A DNA stretch of 64,000 nt from an uncultured Flavobacteriales bacterium. GTDB taxonomy: Bacteria > Bacteroidota > Bacteroidia > Flavobacteriales_D > Crocinitomicaceae. A model generated the notes under the pieces. The model worked only from the letters and a program-made list of their open reading frames with translations. It did not search any database and was not told the origin of the DNA. Below are positions 1 through 8,122 of the stretch, piece after piece; the first letter of the stretch is position 1; each line of letters begins with the position of its first letter. The position numbers and the translations under genes were made by a program. The stretch covers positions 1-64,000 of the forward strand of contig CAIZQH010000002.1 in the NCBI GenBank assembly GCA_903935095.1. The letters run 5' to 3'.

Positions 1-135
1 ACAGGAGCTCCATTAGAAGTGGTGGAAAACCTACAGGACTTAGAAGATGAGGGTGATATGTATGAAAGCATCGAAGAAATTTGGCCTGATTATCCATCAA
101 GAGAAGATTTTCTTTTTAACGAAGATGAATATTAA
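1..135 (+). CDS. DUF2795-like small acidic protein, C-terminal part
   Basis: Frame 1 is open from the window edge to a TAA at 133-135, giving 44 residues that end in FFN/LFNEDEY-type acidic sequence (seen: PSREDFLFNEDEY). From memory this matches the C-terminus of a small, very conserved Bacteroidota protein carrying a DUF2795 domain, in which the stretch APLEVVENLQDLEDEGD follows the fold. The start lies upstream of the window. Function is unknown. A rho-independent terminator follows immediately, so this gene ends its transcription unit. Too short for the ORF track. Confidence 0.7.
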   Translation, partial: TGAPLEVVENLQDLEDEGDMYESIEEIWPDYPSREDFLFNEDEY

Positions 136-137
136 TT

Positions 138-164
138 AAATCCTGCCGAGGCAGGATTTTTTTT
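138..164 (+). terminator. Rho-independent terminator after the DUF2795-like gene
   Basis: A GC-rich stem tcctgc / gcagga with loop cgag (extended by AAA/TTT pairs) is followed by a run of eight T. It sits three bases after the stop of the upstream gene and directly before the ATG of the next gene, which therefore needs its own start signal or read-through. Confidence 0.85.
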
Positions 165-167
165 ATC

Positions 168-740
168 ATGAACTTTTTAGGACACCTTTATTTTTCAGGA
201 AATAACAAAGAATTGATGCATGCCAATCTCTTTGGAGATTTTGTTCGTGGATCAAAAAACGACCATTTTCCAATAATCATTCAACAAGGAATTAAACTTC
301 ATCGAAATATTGATTTTTACATCGACAACCATCCGAAAGTACGCGAGTTAAAAATGGATTTAATGTATGACCTCCCAAAAGTTGGTCCAGTGGCTATTGA
401 TTTGTTTTTCGACCACTTGCTCGCACGTAACTGGAATCATTTTCATTCAGAAGATTACAACGATTACTTGCAGGATTTCTATCAACATGAAACGCAATAC
501 CGTAGCCATTATCCAGTATCTTTTATGGAATTTCTTTTCAAACTTCGTTCACACAAGTGGATGAACCATTATCCAACAAAATATGGACTAATGAAGTCCT
601 GTGAAGGAGTAGCGAAACGCATTTCCTTTCAAACAAATTTACCTCAAGCCTATCTTGTTTTTGATCAAAAAGAACGGCAAATCGAGGAAGTTTTTCAAGA
701 ATTCATGTTAGACGCGCAAAAGGAATTTTTAACGCAATAA
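168..740 (+). CDS. acpH: Acyl carrier protein phosphodiesterase (AcpH/DUF479 family)
   Basis: The 190-residue protein matches the length and layout of AcpH, which removes the 4'-phosphopantetheine arm from holo-ACP in the cytoplasm. It opens with MNFLGHLYFS, close to the MNFLAHLHLA of the E. coli enzyme, and has GDFVRG near residue 23, LHRNID near 44 and FFDHLLARNW near 80. These contain the Asp and His residues expected to bind metal in this HD-like family. ATG at 168 lies just after the upstream terminator. The 3' end overlaps the convergent gene by 12 bases, with no separate terminator seen. Family assignment is firm; substrate in this organism is inferred. Confidence 0.85.
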   Translation: MNFLGHLYFSGNNKELMHANLFGDFVRGSKNDHFPIIIQQGIKLHRNIDFYIDNHPKVRELKMDLMYDLPKVGPVAIDLFFDHLLARNWNHFHSEDYNDYLQDFYQHETQYRSHYPVSFMEFLFKLRSHKWMNHYPTKYGLMKSCEGVAKRISFQTNLPQAYLVFDQKERQIEEVFQEFMLDAQKEFLTQ

Positions 741-3503
741 ATTCACGTGTCCATCAATAACGATGGGACTTTCCCCGTCTTTTCTAGTATAACTAATCTG
801 ATAAGTATAAGTACCAACTGGACATAAAACAAAATCCAATCGACCATCCCAACCAATATTGTGGTTTGCGGATTCAAAAATGGTTCCACCCCAACGATCA
901 TAAATGGATAAACCATAATTTATCGGAGTAAATCCAGTGGAGAAAACCGGGAGAAAAACGGGATTGAACTCTTCACCATCTGGAGTGAACGAATTCGGGA
1001 CATATAAAGCCACATTATCTTGAACTGAAGCCGTTATCACAAGAGAATCTTGACAACCTATGGCCGTTTCACTGATAAGTTGAACAGTGTAAGTACCTTC
1101 CTGAAAAGGCAATTGTACATTAAAGGAACTTTGATTATTCACAAAAGAACTCCCTAAAATGGTCCAAGTACTTTGATTATTACCAGATGTTATGTTAAAG
1201 ATGCTAATGTTCGGATCGTCTATTTCCACTTGATCTGGTTCTAAGTAAAAATTTGGAATTGGAGTTGGATCAACGGTTACCGTGAGCGTTTGAGTGGTAG
1301 ACATACAACCTAATGCATCCATTCCATAAACGGAATAACTCGTTGTTTGTGAAGGAACTACGGAAATACTACCATTTGGATTTTGTGGAATACCCCAAAC
1401 ATAGCTTAACGCTCCGTATGCGAACAAATTTAATGGAGTATTCGCACACACCATCGTATCTTGCACACTGACAATAGGCAATGGATTTACTGTTAAGGTC
1501 AATTGAACGAGGGAATCACAACCAAATACAGATGGAATCGTAAGTGAATATTGGCCAGCGACCGTCAGGTTTTGACCATTAAAATCATAGGAGTCTCCGG
1601 AACAAATCGAAGCTGAAATGGCTGTGAAACTGGGTTGTACAATGAATAATTGCAGGGTAACTACTGAATCGCATCCAAGAATATTTTGCAAGGTATTAAC
1701 GTACACTCCCGCTTGATTTAAACTCTGTCCATGGAATAAATAAGTCGAACCAGCACATATAGAATCAGAATAACCAGTGTAAACTGATGGATTCTGAAAT
1801 ACCTCCATCGTAGCTTGTGCTGTACATCCATTCAAATTCGTCGCTATCGCTGAATATACTCCTGGAGAATTCACCTGTATGGAATTTGAGGATTCACCTG
1901 TACTCCAGGTAATGGAATTAAAAACACCCACAGCTTGGATGTTAGCAATTTCCCCTTGGCAAATTGTGGCATCCTGACCTATATTGAACGGAAAACTACT
2001 CAAACCAACCACAATTGAATCTCGAGCAATGGAACATCCACTCGGTACGTCTACCCAGTAAATACCTGGAGAATTGATGCTAATACTGGATGTTGTTTGA
2101 CCGTTATTCCAGACATAGGTTGGAAATGAAACACTCGTTTGTAATATCACGGTTTCACCTTGACAAATATCAAAGTCCTGTCCTAAATTTGGAATATTCG
2201 CTGCAGATGGTGCAGGAAAATTAAATACTTGAATTCCTGGTGCACCACTAGTAGCTCCATGAGAAGTCCCCGCACAAGATGGTCCAGTATGCAGTACCAT
2301 TCCAGAAGATCCACCAGCTAGTAAATTTGTTACGTTAGCAGGAATTGATGCTTGTTGATAACAAACTGCTCCACCTCCACCACCTCCACCCGGGCCATGA
2401 CAAGCAGAAGACCATAACGTACTGAAGATATTACCCCCATTCCCACCTCTCAGATCTAAGGTAATTGTGGACGATGTATTTGCACACATATAAGATACAT
2501 ACCCTCCAGCTCCACCACCGCCTGCTCCTTCAGAATCAGTATTTCCGATAACATTTGCGCCACGTGCATCAATCGTAAAGTTGTTGCCATTAATGGTTGG
2601 AGAAGTTAGAAAAACCATTCCACCACCATTAGAACCAGCGGTTGCATTGAGACCATTATCTTTATAACCGCCACCTCCGCCACCACCGAGATAGGCTTTA
2701 AAGGAAGCATAGCTTGGTGCTAATCCACCAAGTCCGTATGAAGTATTTAATTGACAAGAACCATAAAATTCATTTCCTCCTCTTCCACCAATGCCGCCGT
2801 TTCCACCACCACCAGCTCCAGGATTTCCTGTATTTGAGCCGCCACCGCCATTTGCTAAAGGTGCACGATTTGAATCCATGGTCACAGGAGGAATGGCTAT
2901 CCCCTCTCCTTTTTTTCCGGCATTTTGATTGGCGAAATTAGGGTCATTACAGGCAAAAAATCCATTAAAGACTGCACCTCCTACAAATCCTTGTCCAGAC
3001 ACATTGATATTCGCATTAAAGGTAATACTGTTCGTTGCTTCGATGGCAACGATTCCTCCTGTCGTACCGTTCCATGGCTGAGCTGTTACCGTTCCTACAA
3101 TGGTGACATTTGAAAAAATGGGTACGCGAACCAATTGAACTTTACCCGATGGAGTATACGATTTGCATAAATTCGTCGAAAAATTGACTGTGTTTCCGCT
3201 AATTGATGCTATCGTGACAAACTCGAAGTTCCCTGCATTCCCAAGAGATGTAATGGTTCCAAATGCAACAGTATTGGTTGAGGTTATTGCTGCCCCTTTC
3301 ATTTGAATGATTAGAACTTTATCCCCTACTTGAAAAGAACCTAAGGAATTTAGGGTTGCACTATTTGCTGTAACAGAGGACACAGAAGCGTAGGAATTAA
3401 CTACGCCTGAAATTGATTGAGCAGAAAGTGAACTTTCATGAACGACTAGTACAGACAATAGAAGAATTGGTAATGAAAAGAGTTTTACTAATCTTCTCTG
3501 CAT
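729..3503 (-). CDS. Glycine-rich T9SS cargo with type B C-terminal sorting domain
   Basis: This 924-residue secreted protein starts with a signal peptide (KLFSLPILLLSVLVVHESSLSAQ). An N-terminal beta-rich region (about 30-190) is followed by a glycine-rich stretch with GGGG runs (about 215-430). Next come repeated modules of the form ICSGDSYDFNGQ...GCDSLVQL and a PKD/Ig-like region. The end is a CHU_C domain (YVPNSFTPDGEEFNPVF...YDRWGGTIFE...GWDG...GTYTYQISY), the gliding motility-associated type B sorting signal that directs export by the type IX system and surface attachment. Four bases separate it from the upstream gene, so the pair is co-transcribed. No enzymatic motif is visible; a surface or adhesive role is inferred. 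Confidence 0.88.
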   Translation of the reverse strand: MQRRLVKLFSLPILLLSVLVVHESSLSAQSISGVVNSYASVSSVTANSATLNSLGSFQVGDKVLIIQMKGAAITSTNTVAFGTITSLGNAGNFEFVTIASISGNTVNFSTNLCKSYTPSGKVQLVRVPIFSNVTIVGTVTAQPWNGTTGGIVAIEATNSITFNANINVSGQGFVGGAVFNGFFACNDPNFANQNAGKKGEGIAIPPVTMDSNRAPLANGGGGSNTGNPGAGGGGNGGIGGRGGNEFYGSCQLNTSYGLGGLAPSYASFKAYLGGGGGGGYKDNGLNATAGSNGGGMVFLTSPTINGNNFTIDARGANVIGNTDSEGAGGGGAGGYVSYMCANTSSTITLDLRGGNGGNIFSTLWSSACHGPGGGGGGGAVCYQQASIPANVTNLLAGGSSGMVLHTGPSCAGTSHGATSGAPGIQVFNFPAPSAANIPNLGQDFDICQGETVILQTSVSFPTYVWNNGQTTSSISINSPGIYWVDVPSGCSIARDSIVVGLSSFPFNIGQDATICQGEIANIQAVGVFNSITWSTGESSNSIQVNSPGVYSAIATNLNGCTAQATMEVFQNPSVYTGYSDSICAGSTYLFHGQSLNQAGVYVNTLQNILGCDSVVTLQLFIVQPSFTAISASICSGDSYDFNGQNLTVAGQYSLTIPSVFGCDSLVQLTLTVNPLPIVSVQDTMVCANTPLNLFAYGALSYVWGIPQNPNGSISVVPSQTTSYSVYGMDALGCMSTTQTLTVTVDPTPIPNFYLEPDQVEIDDPNISIFNITSGNNQSTWTILGSSFVNNQSSFNVQLPFQEGTYTVQLISETAIGCQDSLVITASVQDNVALYVPNSFTPDGEEFNPVFLPVFSTGFTPINYGLSIYDRWGGTIFESANHNIGWDGRLDFVLCPVGTYTYQISYTRKDGESPIVIDGHVNLLR

Positions 3504-3507
3504 CCTT

Positions 3508-5862
3508 CTATTTTAGCAAGTTTATATTTCCTGAAATGGACTTATATTCCCCGGACTTTGTCTCAATAAATCGAATGTTATATGCATACATTCCTTCTTG
3601 ACATTTCACAAAGTTCAAATATCCATCCCAACCTATTTGTGGATTTTGGGAAGTGAACATCAATTCACCCCATCGGTCATAAACATCCAATTGATAACTC
3701 AAAGGTTCAAATCCAGATGTAAAAACCGGAGTAAACATATTATTATGCTCATCCCCGTCCGGTGTAAAGGAATTTGGCACATAGTAAATCACATCACCTT
3801 TGACTTGAATAAGTTGAGTAATGGAGTCCAGACATCCATATTGACTTTCAACAAGTAAGCTAACATTGTAATTCCCTTCCTCAAATGGATATTGATACTC
3901 GAAAGGAGCACTTACCTCTTGTAAGACATTGCCGTCATCAAAATCCCACGTAGAAATCACTTGACCTGTGGACAAATTGCTAAATGTAACAATAGGAGAA
4001 TCACTGGTAAGAAAATATGGATCCGCTCCAATAAGCGCAACCGGATTGGGACGGACCGTCACGATCGAAACAGCTGTATCTGAACAGTTAAATTGATTGA
4101 ATCCAATGACCTGATAAGTAGAAGTAACAGAAGGACTCACATACACTTGCGATCCAACTAAATTTGATGGGTCCCAAGAATAGGTATCTGCACCAATAAC
4201 CGTCATAGAAGCCATTTTACCTAAACAGATTTCTTGGTCAGGGGTTAAGGTGATGATCGGTTTGGGGTATAACGTAAAACTCGTTTGAATGGAATCTACA
4301 CAACCTGCTGTTGTGTAACCTATCGCTTGAAACGTTCCCGTTCCAGTAGGGATAATTGACTGAACATTTCCGTTACTGTTGCTTACACCAGGCCCACTCC
4401 ATGAATACGTCGCTGCACCTGAAGCGGTTAATGTTAAACTTTCATTTGGACATAAGGCCTGAGCAGAGGCGACTAAGCCCATGTTGGGTAATGGATTCAC
4501 CGTTAAATCCAATGAATCTAAATGTGTACAGCCATCGTTATTTGTTGCTAATAAAAAGAACTCATTGGAAATGGTTGGATTCCACGTCATTGCACCAGAA
4601 CTCGTTGGGACAGCCATTTGAGGTGTCCAGGTATATGAATACGTTCCTCCAACCCCTTCTGGCGCAAGTATTAAGGAATTACCTATACAAAGCGTTGTGT
4701 CCGAAAGTGTAAACACAGGTTCATTGGAAATGACAATATTTAAATTCTTGATGGAATCGCAACCATGAATGCTTGTTAAGGAATCAATATAAAGTCCAGA
4801 TTGCGTAATTAATTGACCGTTAAAATTATAAGGGCCGCCATCGCAAATGGTTTGATTTATCGTGTTATTAAATTCGGGAAATACCGTAACAACTATTTGA
4901 TCAGTGGTTGAACAAAGTCCTGGATTACTTGCTAACGAAGTTGTAACCGTATATGTCTGAGTAATTGGAGCACCGGTGGTATTCGGCAAGGTGACAATTG
5001 GATTCGCCGCAGTAGATGAAGAGAGACCAACATTAGGTGACCAAGAATAAAGATTCAAAGCATTTGGTGTCGAACCAATTGAAACACCTTCATTCGAACA
5101 TGTAGCGACATCAGCACCCGCATTGGAAACAGCTTGATTCGTAAAAATGGTTACGTTACGAATGGAATGCAAGTCATACAATTGACCAGTACTTGCTGTG
5201 AATCCAACATAGCCGGTAAAATTGACCGGTGAATTTGCTTGTAAAAGTTGAACATTATTTACAAATACAGTGACCAATCCATTATTATAAGTGATTTTCA
5301 CAGGTTGATAGTTTGCATTGCGCAGGTAATTTAATGATCCAAATGAATTTTGAATCTTAGGTGTTCCTGCTAAACATTCATTATATCCTACACCATTAAA
5401 AATTTGGATTTCCGGGTTTGTTCCACCTTGACTACAATTATCATAAGTATCTATGACGATTTTTAGGCCATTTGCAGTGCCTGGAATACCAATGCCGCCG
5501 CCAAGAACAAAACCAGTAGGTGGAACACTTAAAAAGCAAAAGGCTAAACCATCTGCTGCATTACCACCCCAAATACGGTATTCAAATTCAACGGTCCATG
5601 TTTGACAAGCAGTCAGGTTAATAGGCGAACTGTAAAACACACCGCCCGACTGAGTAGCTAAATTGTTGGTTAGGATCATTTCATTACTGAAGGCATCTCC
5701 ATCACCCGGTGTATCACCAATGTGTGCATTTCCCGTTAAGTTCCAACCAGTTGTAATCATATTTGGCGAACCTGTTAATTGTCCAAATACAAAGTTTTGA
5801 GCCCATTGAATATTCGAAATCAATAAAAAACTCAATAGAAGAAAGCTTGTTTTCATCATCAT
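3508..5862 (-). CDS. L-type lectin-like T9SS cargo with type B sorting domain
   Basis: This 784-residue protein has a signal peptide (MMMKTSFLLLSFLLISNIQWAQ). Residues about 22-245 resemble a bacterial L-type (legume-like) lectin domain: FVFGQLTGSPN, WTVEFEYRIWGG, DGLAFCFL, GLKIVIDTYDN, VKITYNNGLVTVFVN and VGFTASTG. Ig/PKD-like modules and a GCDS repeat follow, then a CHU_C type B sorting domain (YVPNSFTPDGDEHNNMF, YDRWGELMFTSQ, GWDGYLN). It is first in a two-gene unit with the glycine-rich cargo. Carbohydrate binding on the cell surface is inferred from the lectin fold. Three ATG codons in a row make the exact start ambiguous by six bases. Confidence 0.87.
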   Translation of the reverse strand: MMMKTSFLLLSFLLISNIQWAQNFVFGQLTGSPNMITTGWNLTGNAHIGDTPGDGDAFSNEMILTNNLATQSGGVFYSSPINLTACQTWTVEFEYRIWGGNAADGLAFCFLSVPPTGFVLGGGIGIPGTANGLKIVIDTYDNCSQGGTNPEIQIFNGVGYNECLAGTPKIQNSFGSLNYLRNANYQPVKITYNNGLVTVFVNNVQLLQANSPVNFTGYVGFTASTGQLYDLHSIRNVTIFTNQAVSNAGADVATCSNEGVSIGSTPNALNLYSWSPNVGLSSSTAANPIVTLPNTTGAPITQTYTVTTSLASNPGLCSTTDQIVVTVFPEFNNTINQTICDGGPYNFNGQLITQSGLYIDSLTSIHGCDSIKNLNIVISNEPVFTLSDTTLCIGNSLILAPEGVGGTYSYTWTPQMAVPTSSGAMTWNPTISNEFFLLATNNDGCTHLDSLDLTVNPLPNMGLVASAQALCPNESLTLTASGAATYSWSGPGVSNSNGNVQSIIPTGTGTFQAIGYTTAGCVDSIQTSFTLYPKPIITLTPDQEICLGKMASMTVIGADTYSWDPSNLVGSQVYVSPSVTSTYQVIGFNQFNCSDTAVSIVTVRPNPVALIGADPYFLTSDSPIVTFSNLSTGQVISTWDFDDGNVLQEVSAPFEYQYPFEEGNYNVSLLVESQYGCLDSITQLIQVKGDVIYYVPNSFTPDGDEHNNMFTPVFTSGFEPLSYQLDVYDRWGELMFTSQNPQIGWDGYLNFVKCQEGMYAYNIRFIETKSGEYKSISGNINLLK

Positions 5863-5914
5863 CGGCTAAAAGACGTTATAAACATTAAATAGTTGCTAAA
5901 TTTAAGTAAAATTA

Positions 5915-5945
5915 TTGCGCTATTCATTTACTTAGTGTAATTTTG
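5915..5945 (+). promoter_or_regulatory. Bacteroidota-type promoter of zwf-pgl-edd
   Basis: A TTG (5915-5917) lies 20 bases upstream of TAATTTTG (5938-5945), matching the Bacteroidota -33/-7 consensus TTG-N19-21-TAnnTTTG. Transcription would start near 5952, which excludes the ORF-track TTG start at 5943 and supports ATG 5970. Confidence 0.75.
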
Positions 5946-5969
5946 ACACAAACCAATGCTGTTCTAAGA

Positions 5970-7460
5970 ATGAATGCAAACAACAAAAAAACCAATTACA
6001 GTACAGAACGTTTTCAATCGTTTAATATTGTGGTATTCGGTGGAGATGGTGATTTAGCCATACGTAAAATCTATCCGGCACTATTTCATAGAGACCTTGA
6101 TGGACAATTAAATCTTGACTATAATATCGTTGGAGTTACGCGTAAAAACCCGAATGAAAAAGATTTTTTTGATAAGTTAATTCCTTTCTTGGAAACGAGT
6201 GACCATCACCGTTACCATCGAAATGAAATTGAGAAATTTCTTAAAAAAATCAAACTAATTAAAGCAGCTGATACCTCAATCGAGGACTATTCAGAATTAA
6301 GTAACTACATCAAACAATTTCCTGACTATCAAAATATCTATTACTTCTCTACTCCTTCTTCAGCTTTTGGTCCAATAGCACGAACATTAAAAGCTTCTGG
6401 TTTAGTAAACGAAATAAGTAAGGTTGTTATAGAAAAACCATTAGGATATAGCCTAGAATCATCTAATGCGATCAATGATGAAATTACGCAAGCCTTTGAT
6501 GAACATCAAATCTACCGAATCGATCATTACCTTGGGAAAGAGACTGTTCAGAATTTAATGGTCCTTCGATTTGCAAATAATTTATTCGAACGCGCATGGA
6601 ATGCGGAGAACATTGATAGCATTCAAATTACCGTGGCTGAAAGTCTAGGTGTAGAAAAACGGGCATCCTATTATGATAATTCGGGAGCATTGTTAGACAT
6701 GGTTCAAAACCATTTGTTGCAATTACTTTGTTTAGTAGCCATGGAACCTCCTGTTTCTTTGGAAGCGGATGAAGTACGAAATGAAAAATTAAAAGTGCTT
6801 CGTGCCCTGCGACCACTAACGAAAAAGAGTGTTCAAACGGATACCGTAAAGGGACAATATACTCGTGGAAAAATAAATGGTGAACAAGTGAGTTCTTACT
6901 TGGAGGACATCGAAAAATACGATTCAAAAACAGAAACCTTCGTTGCCATGAAGGCCTATGTCGACAACTGGAGATGGAAAAATGTTCCATTCTATTTGCG
7001 CACAGGAAAACGAATGATCAAGCGTTATTCGGAGATTGTCATCAACTTCAAAGAAGTGCGTCACAATATTTTTCCATCCAAAGAGAAATTAAACAACAAC
7101 AAGTTAATCATTCGTCTTCAACCAGAAGAGCGAATTGAATTGATACAAATGACCAAGATTCCAGGCCCAGGTGGATACCGCTACAAGCCTATCGCATTAA
7201 AATTGGATTACATTGATTCCTTTAAAGAACGATTTCCAGATGCTTATGAACGGTTGATTATCGACGTCATTCGTGGGAATCAAACCTTGTTTATGCGTCA
7301 GGATGAACTTCAAGCAGCCTGGACATACATCGAGTCGATTACCAACTCATGGAAATCAAGTAACATGCCGAATGTACTTTACGAAGCCGGTACTTGGGGT
7401 CCTGGGGATTTAATTTTGGACGAAAATGAATCTTGGATTACAAAGTCATGGAGAGATTAA
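5970..7460 (+). CDS. zwf: Glucose-6-phosphate 1-dehydrogenase
   Basis: The enzyme oxidises glucose 6-phosphate to 6-phosphogluconolactone with NAD(P)+. With ATG 5970 the protein is 496 residues, the usual length. The N-terminal Rossmann motif is VVFGGDGDLAIRKIYPAL (near residue 22), EKPLGYSL lies near 155, and the active-site signature RIDHYLGKETVQNL lies near 183, with its catalytic His and substrate-binding Lys present. The ORF track starts at a TTG (5943) that is part of the -7 promoter element, so the internal ATG is preferred. It overlaps pgl by 13 bases and heads a zwf-pgl-edd operon feeding the Entner-Doudoroff and pentose phosphate routes. Confidence 0.96.
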   Translation: MNANNKKTNYSTERFQSFNIVVFGGDGDLAIRKIYPALFHRDLDGQLNLDYNIVGVTRKNPNEKDFFDKLIPFLETSDHHRYHRNEIEKFLKKIKLIKAADTSIEDYSELSNYIKQFPDYQNIYYFSTPSSAFGPIARTLKASGLVNEISKVVIEKPLGYSLESSNAINDEITQAFDEHQIYRIDHYLGKETVQNLMVLRFANNLFERAWNAENIDSIQITVAESLGVEKRASYYDNSGALLDMVQNHLLQLLCLVAMEPPVSLEADEVRNEKLKVLRALRPLTKKSVQTDTVKGQYTRGKINGEQVSSYLEDIEKYDSKTETFVAMKAYVDNWRWKNVPFYLRTGKRMIKRYSEIVINFKEVRHNIFPSKEKLNNNKLIIRLQPEERIELIQMTKIPGPGGYRYKPIALKLDYIDSFKERFPDAYERLIIDVIRGNQTLFMRQDELQAAWTYIESITNSWKSSNMPNVLYEAGTWGPGDLILDENESWITKSWRD

Positions 7461-8119
7461 TTTCATTTGATACAAAGGAGGCGTTAGAACATCAATTAGC
7501 TGAACGCATAGCTGAAATTTTAAGACAACGTGTTTCGAAAAATGGCCAGGCTTGTATGCTGTTATCGGGCGGAAGTACTCCTAAAAACCTATATCAGCTA
7601 TTAGGTACTTTGGACTTAGATTGGTCAAACATACACATCGGATTGGTAGACGAACGATTTGTCAACCAAGAAAACGCATCGTCGAATGAGAAATTAATCC
7701 GTGAAAACCTGATGACAGGCAACGCTTCTCAAGCTCAGTTTCATTCAATGGTCATGGATCCAATGAATTACGATAGTAATTTACTTTTAGCCACTCCAGA
7801 AAATGAGCTATTCAGAAATGCTGACGTCATCATCCTTGGAATGGGCGATGATGGTCACACCGCTTCGCTATTTCCAACTGATGATCGTTCCGAATTAGCA
7901 ACTACCTCAAGTGAGCTTCTGGCGAATACCACTTCACCAAACGAACCTGCGCGTCGCATCACTTTTTGCGGTCCAATTCTTCAACAAGGAAAACATATTT
8001 TTCTGATGATTACTGGAGGAAAGAAATTACAAGTTTTAGCTGAATGTGAATCAAAAAAATACCCAATACATCATTTTATTCCTTTTATAGAAGGGATTTA
8101 CTACACGGAAAACGCATAA
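7448..8119 (+). CDS. pgl: 6-phosphogluconolactonase
   Basis: This DevB/Pgl-type enzyme hydrolyses 6-phosphogluconolactone to 6-phosphogluconate. Motifs seen are LLSGGSTPKNLYQLL, GLVDERFV and the signature GMGDDGHTASLFP, typical of the glucosamine-6-phosphate isomerase/6-phosphogluconolactonase fold. The ATG at 7448 gives 223 residues; the track start is an upstream TTG at 7433 inside the zwf 3' end. It overlaps zwf by 13 bases and lies three bases before edd, so the three enzymes are translated from one message and act consecutively. Confidence 0.94.
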   Translation: MERLISFDTKEALEHQLAERIAEILRQRVSKNGQACMLLSGGSTPKNLYQLLGTLDLDWSNIHIGLVDERFVNQENASSNEKLIRENLMTGNASQAQFHSMVMDPMNYDSNLLLATPENELFRNADVIILGMGDDGHTASLFPTDDRSELATTSSELLANTTSPNEPARRITFCGPILQQGKHIFLMITGGKKLQVLAECESKKYPIHHFIPFIEGIYYTENA

Positions 8120-8122
8120 GTT

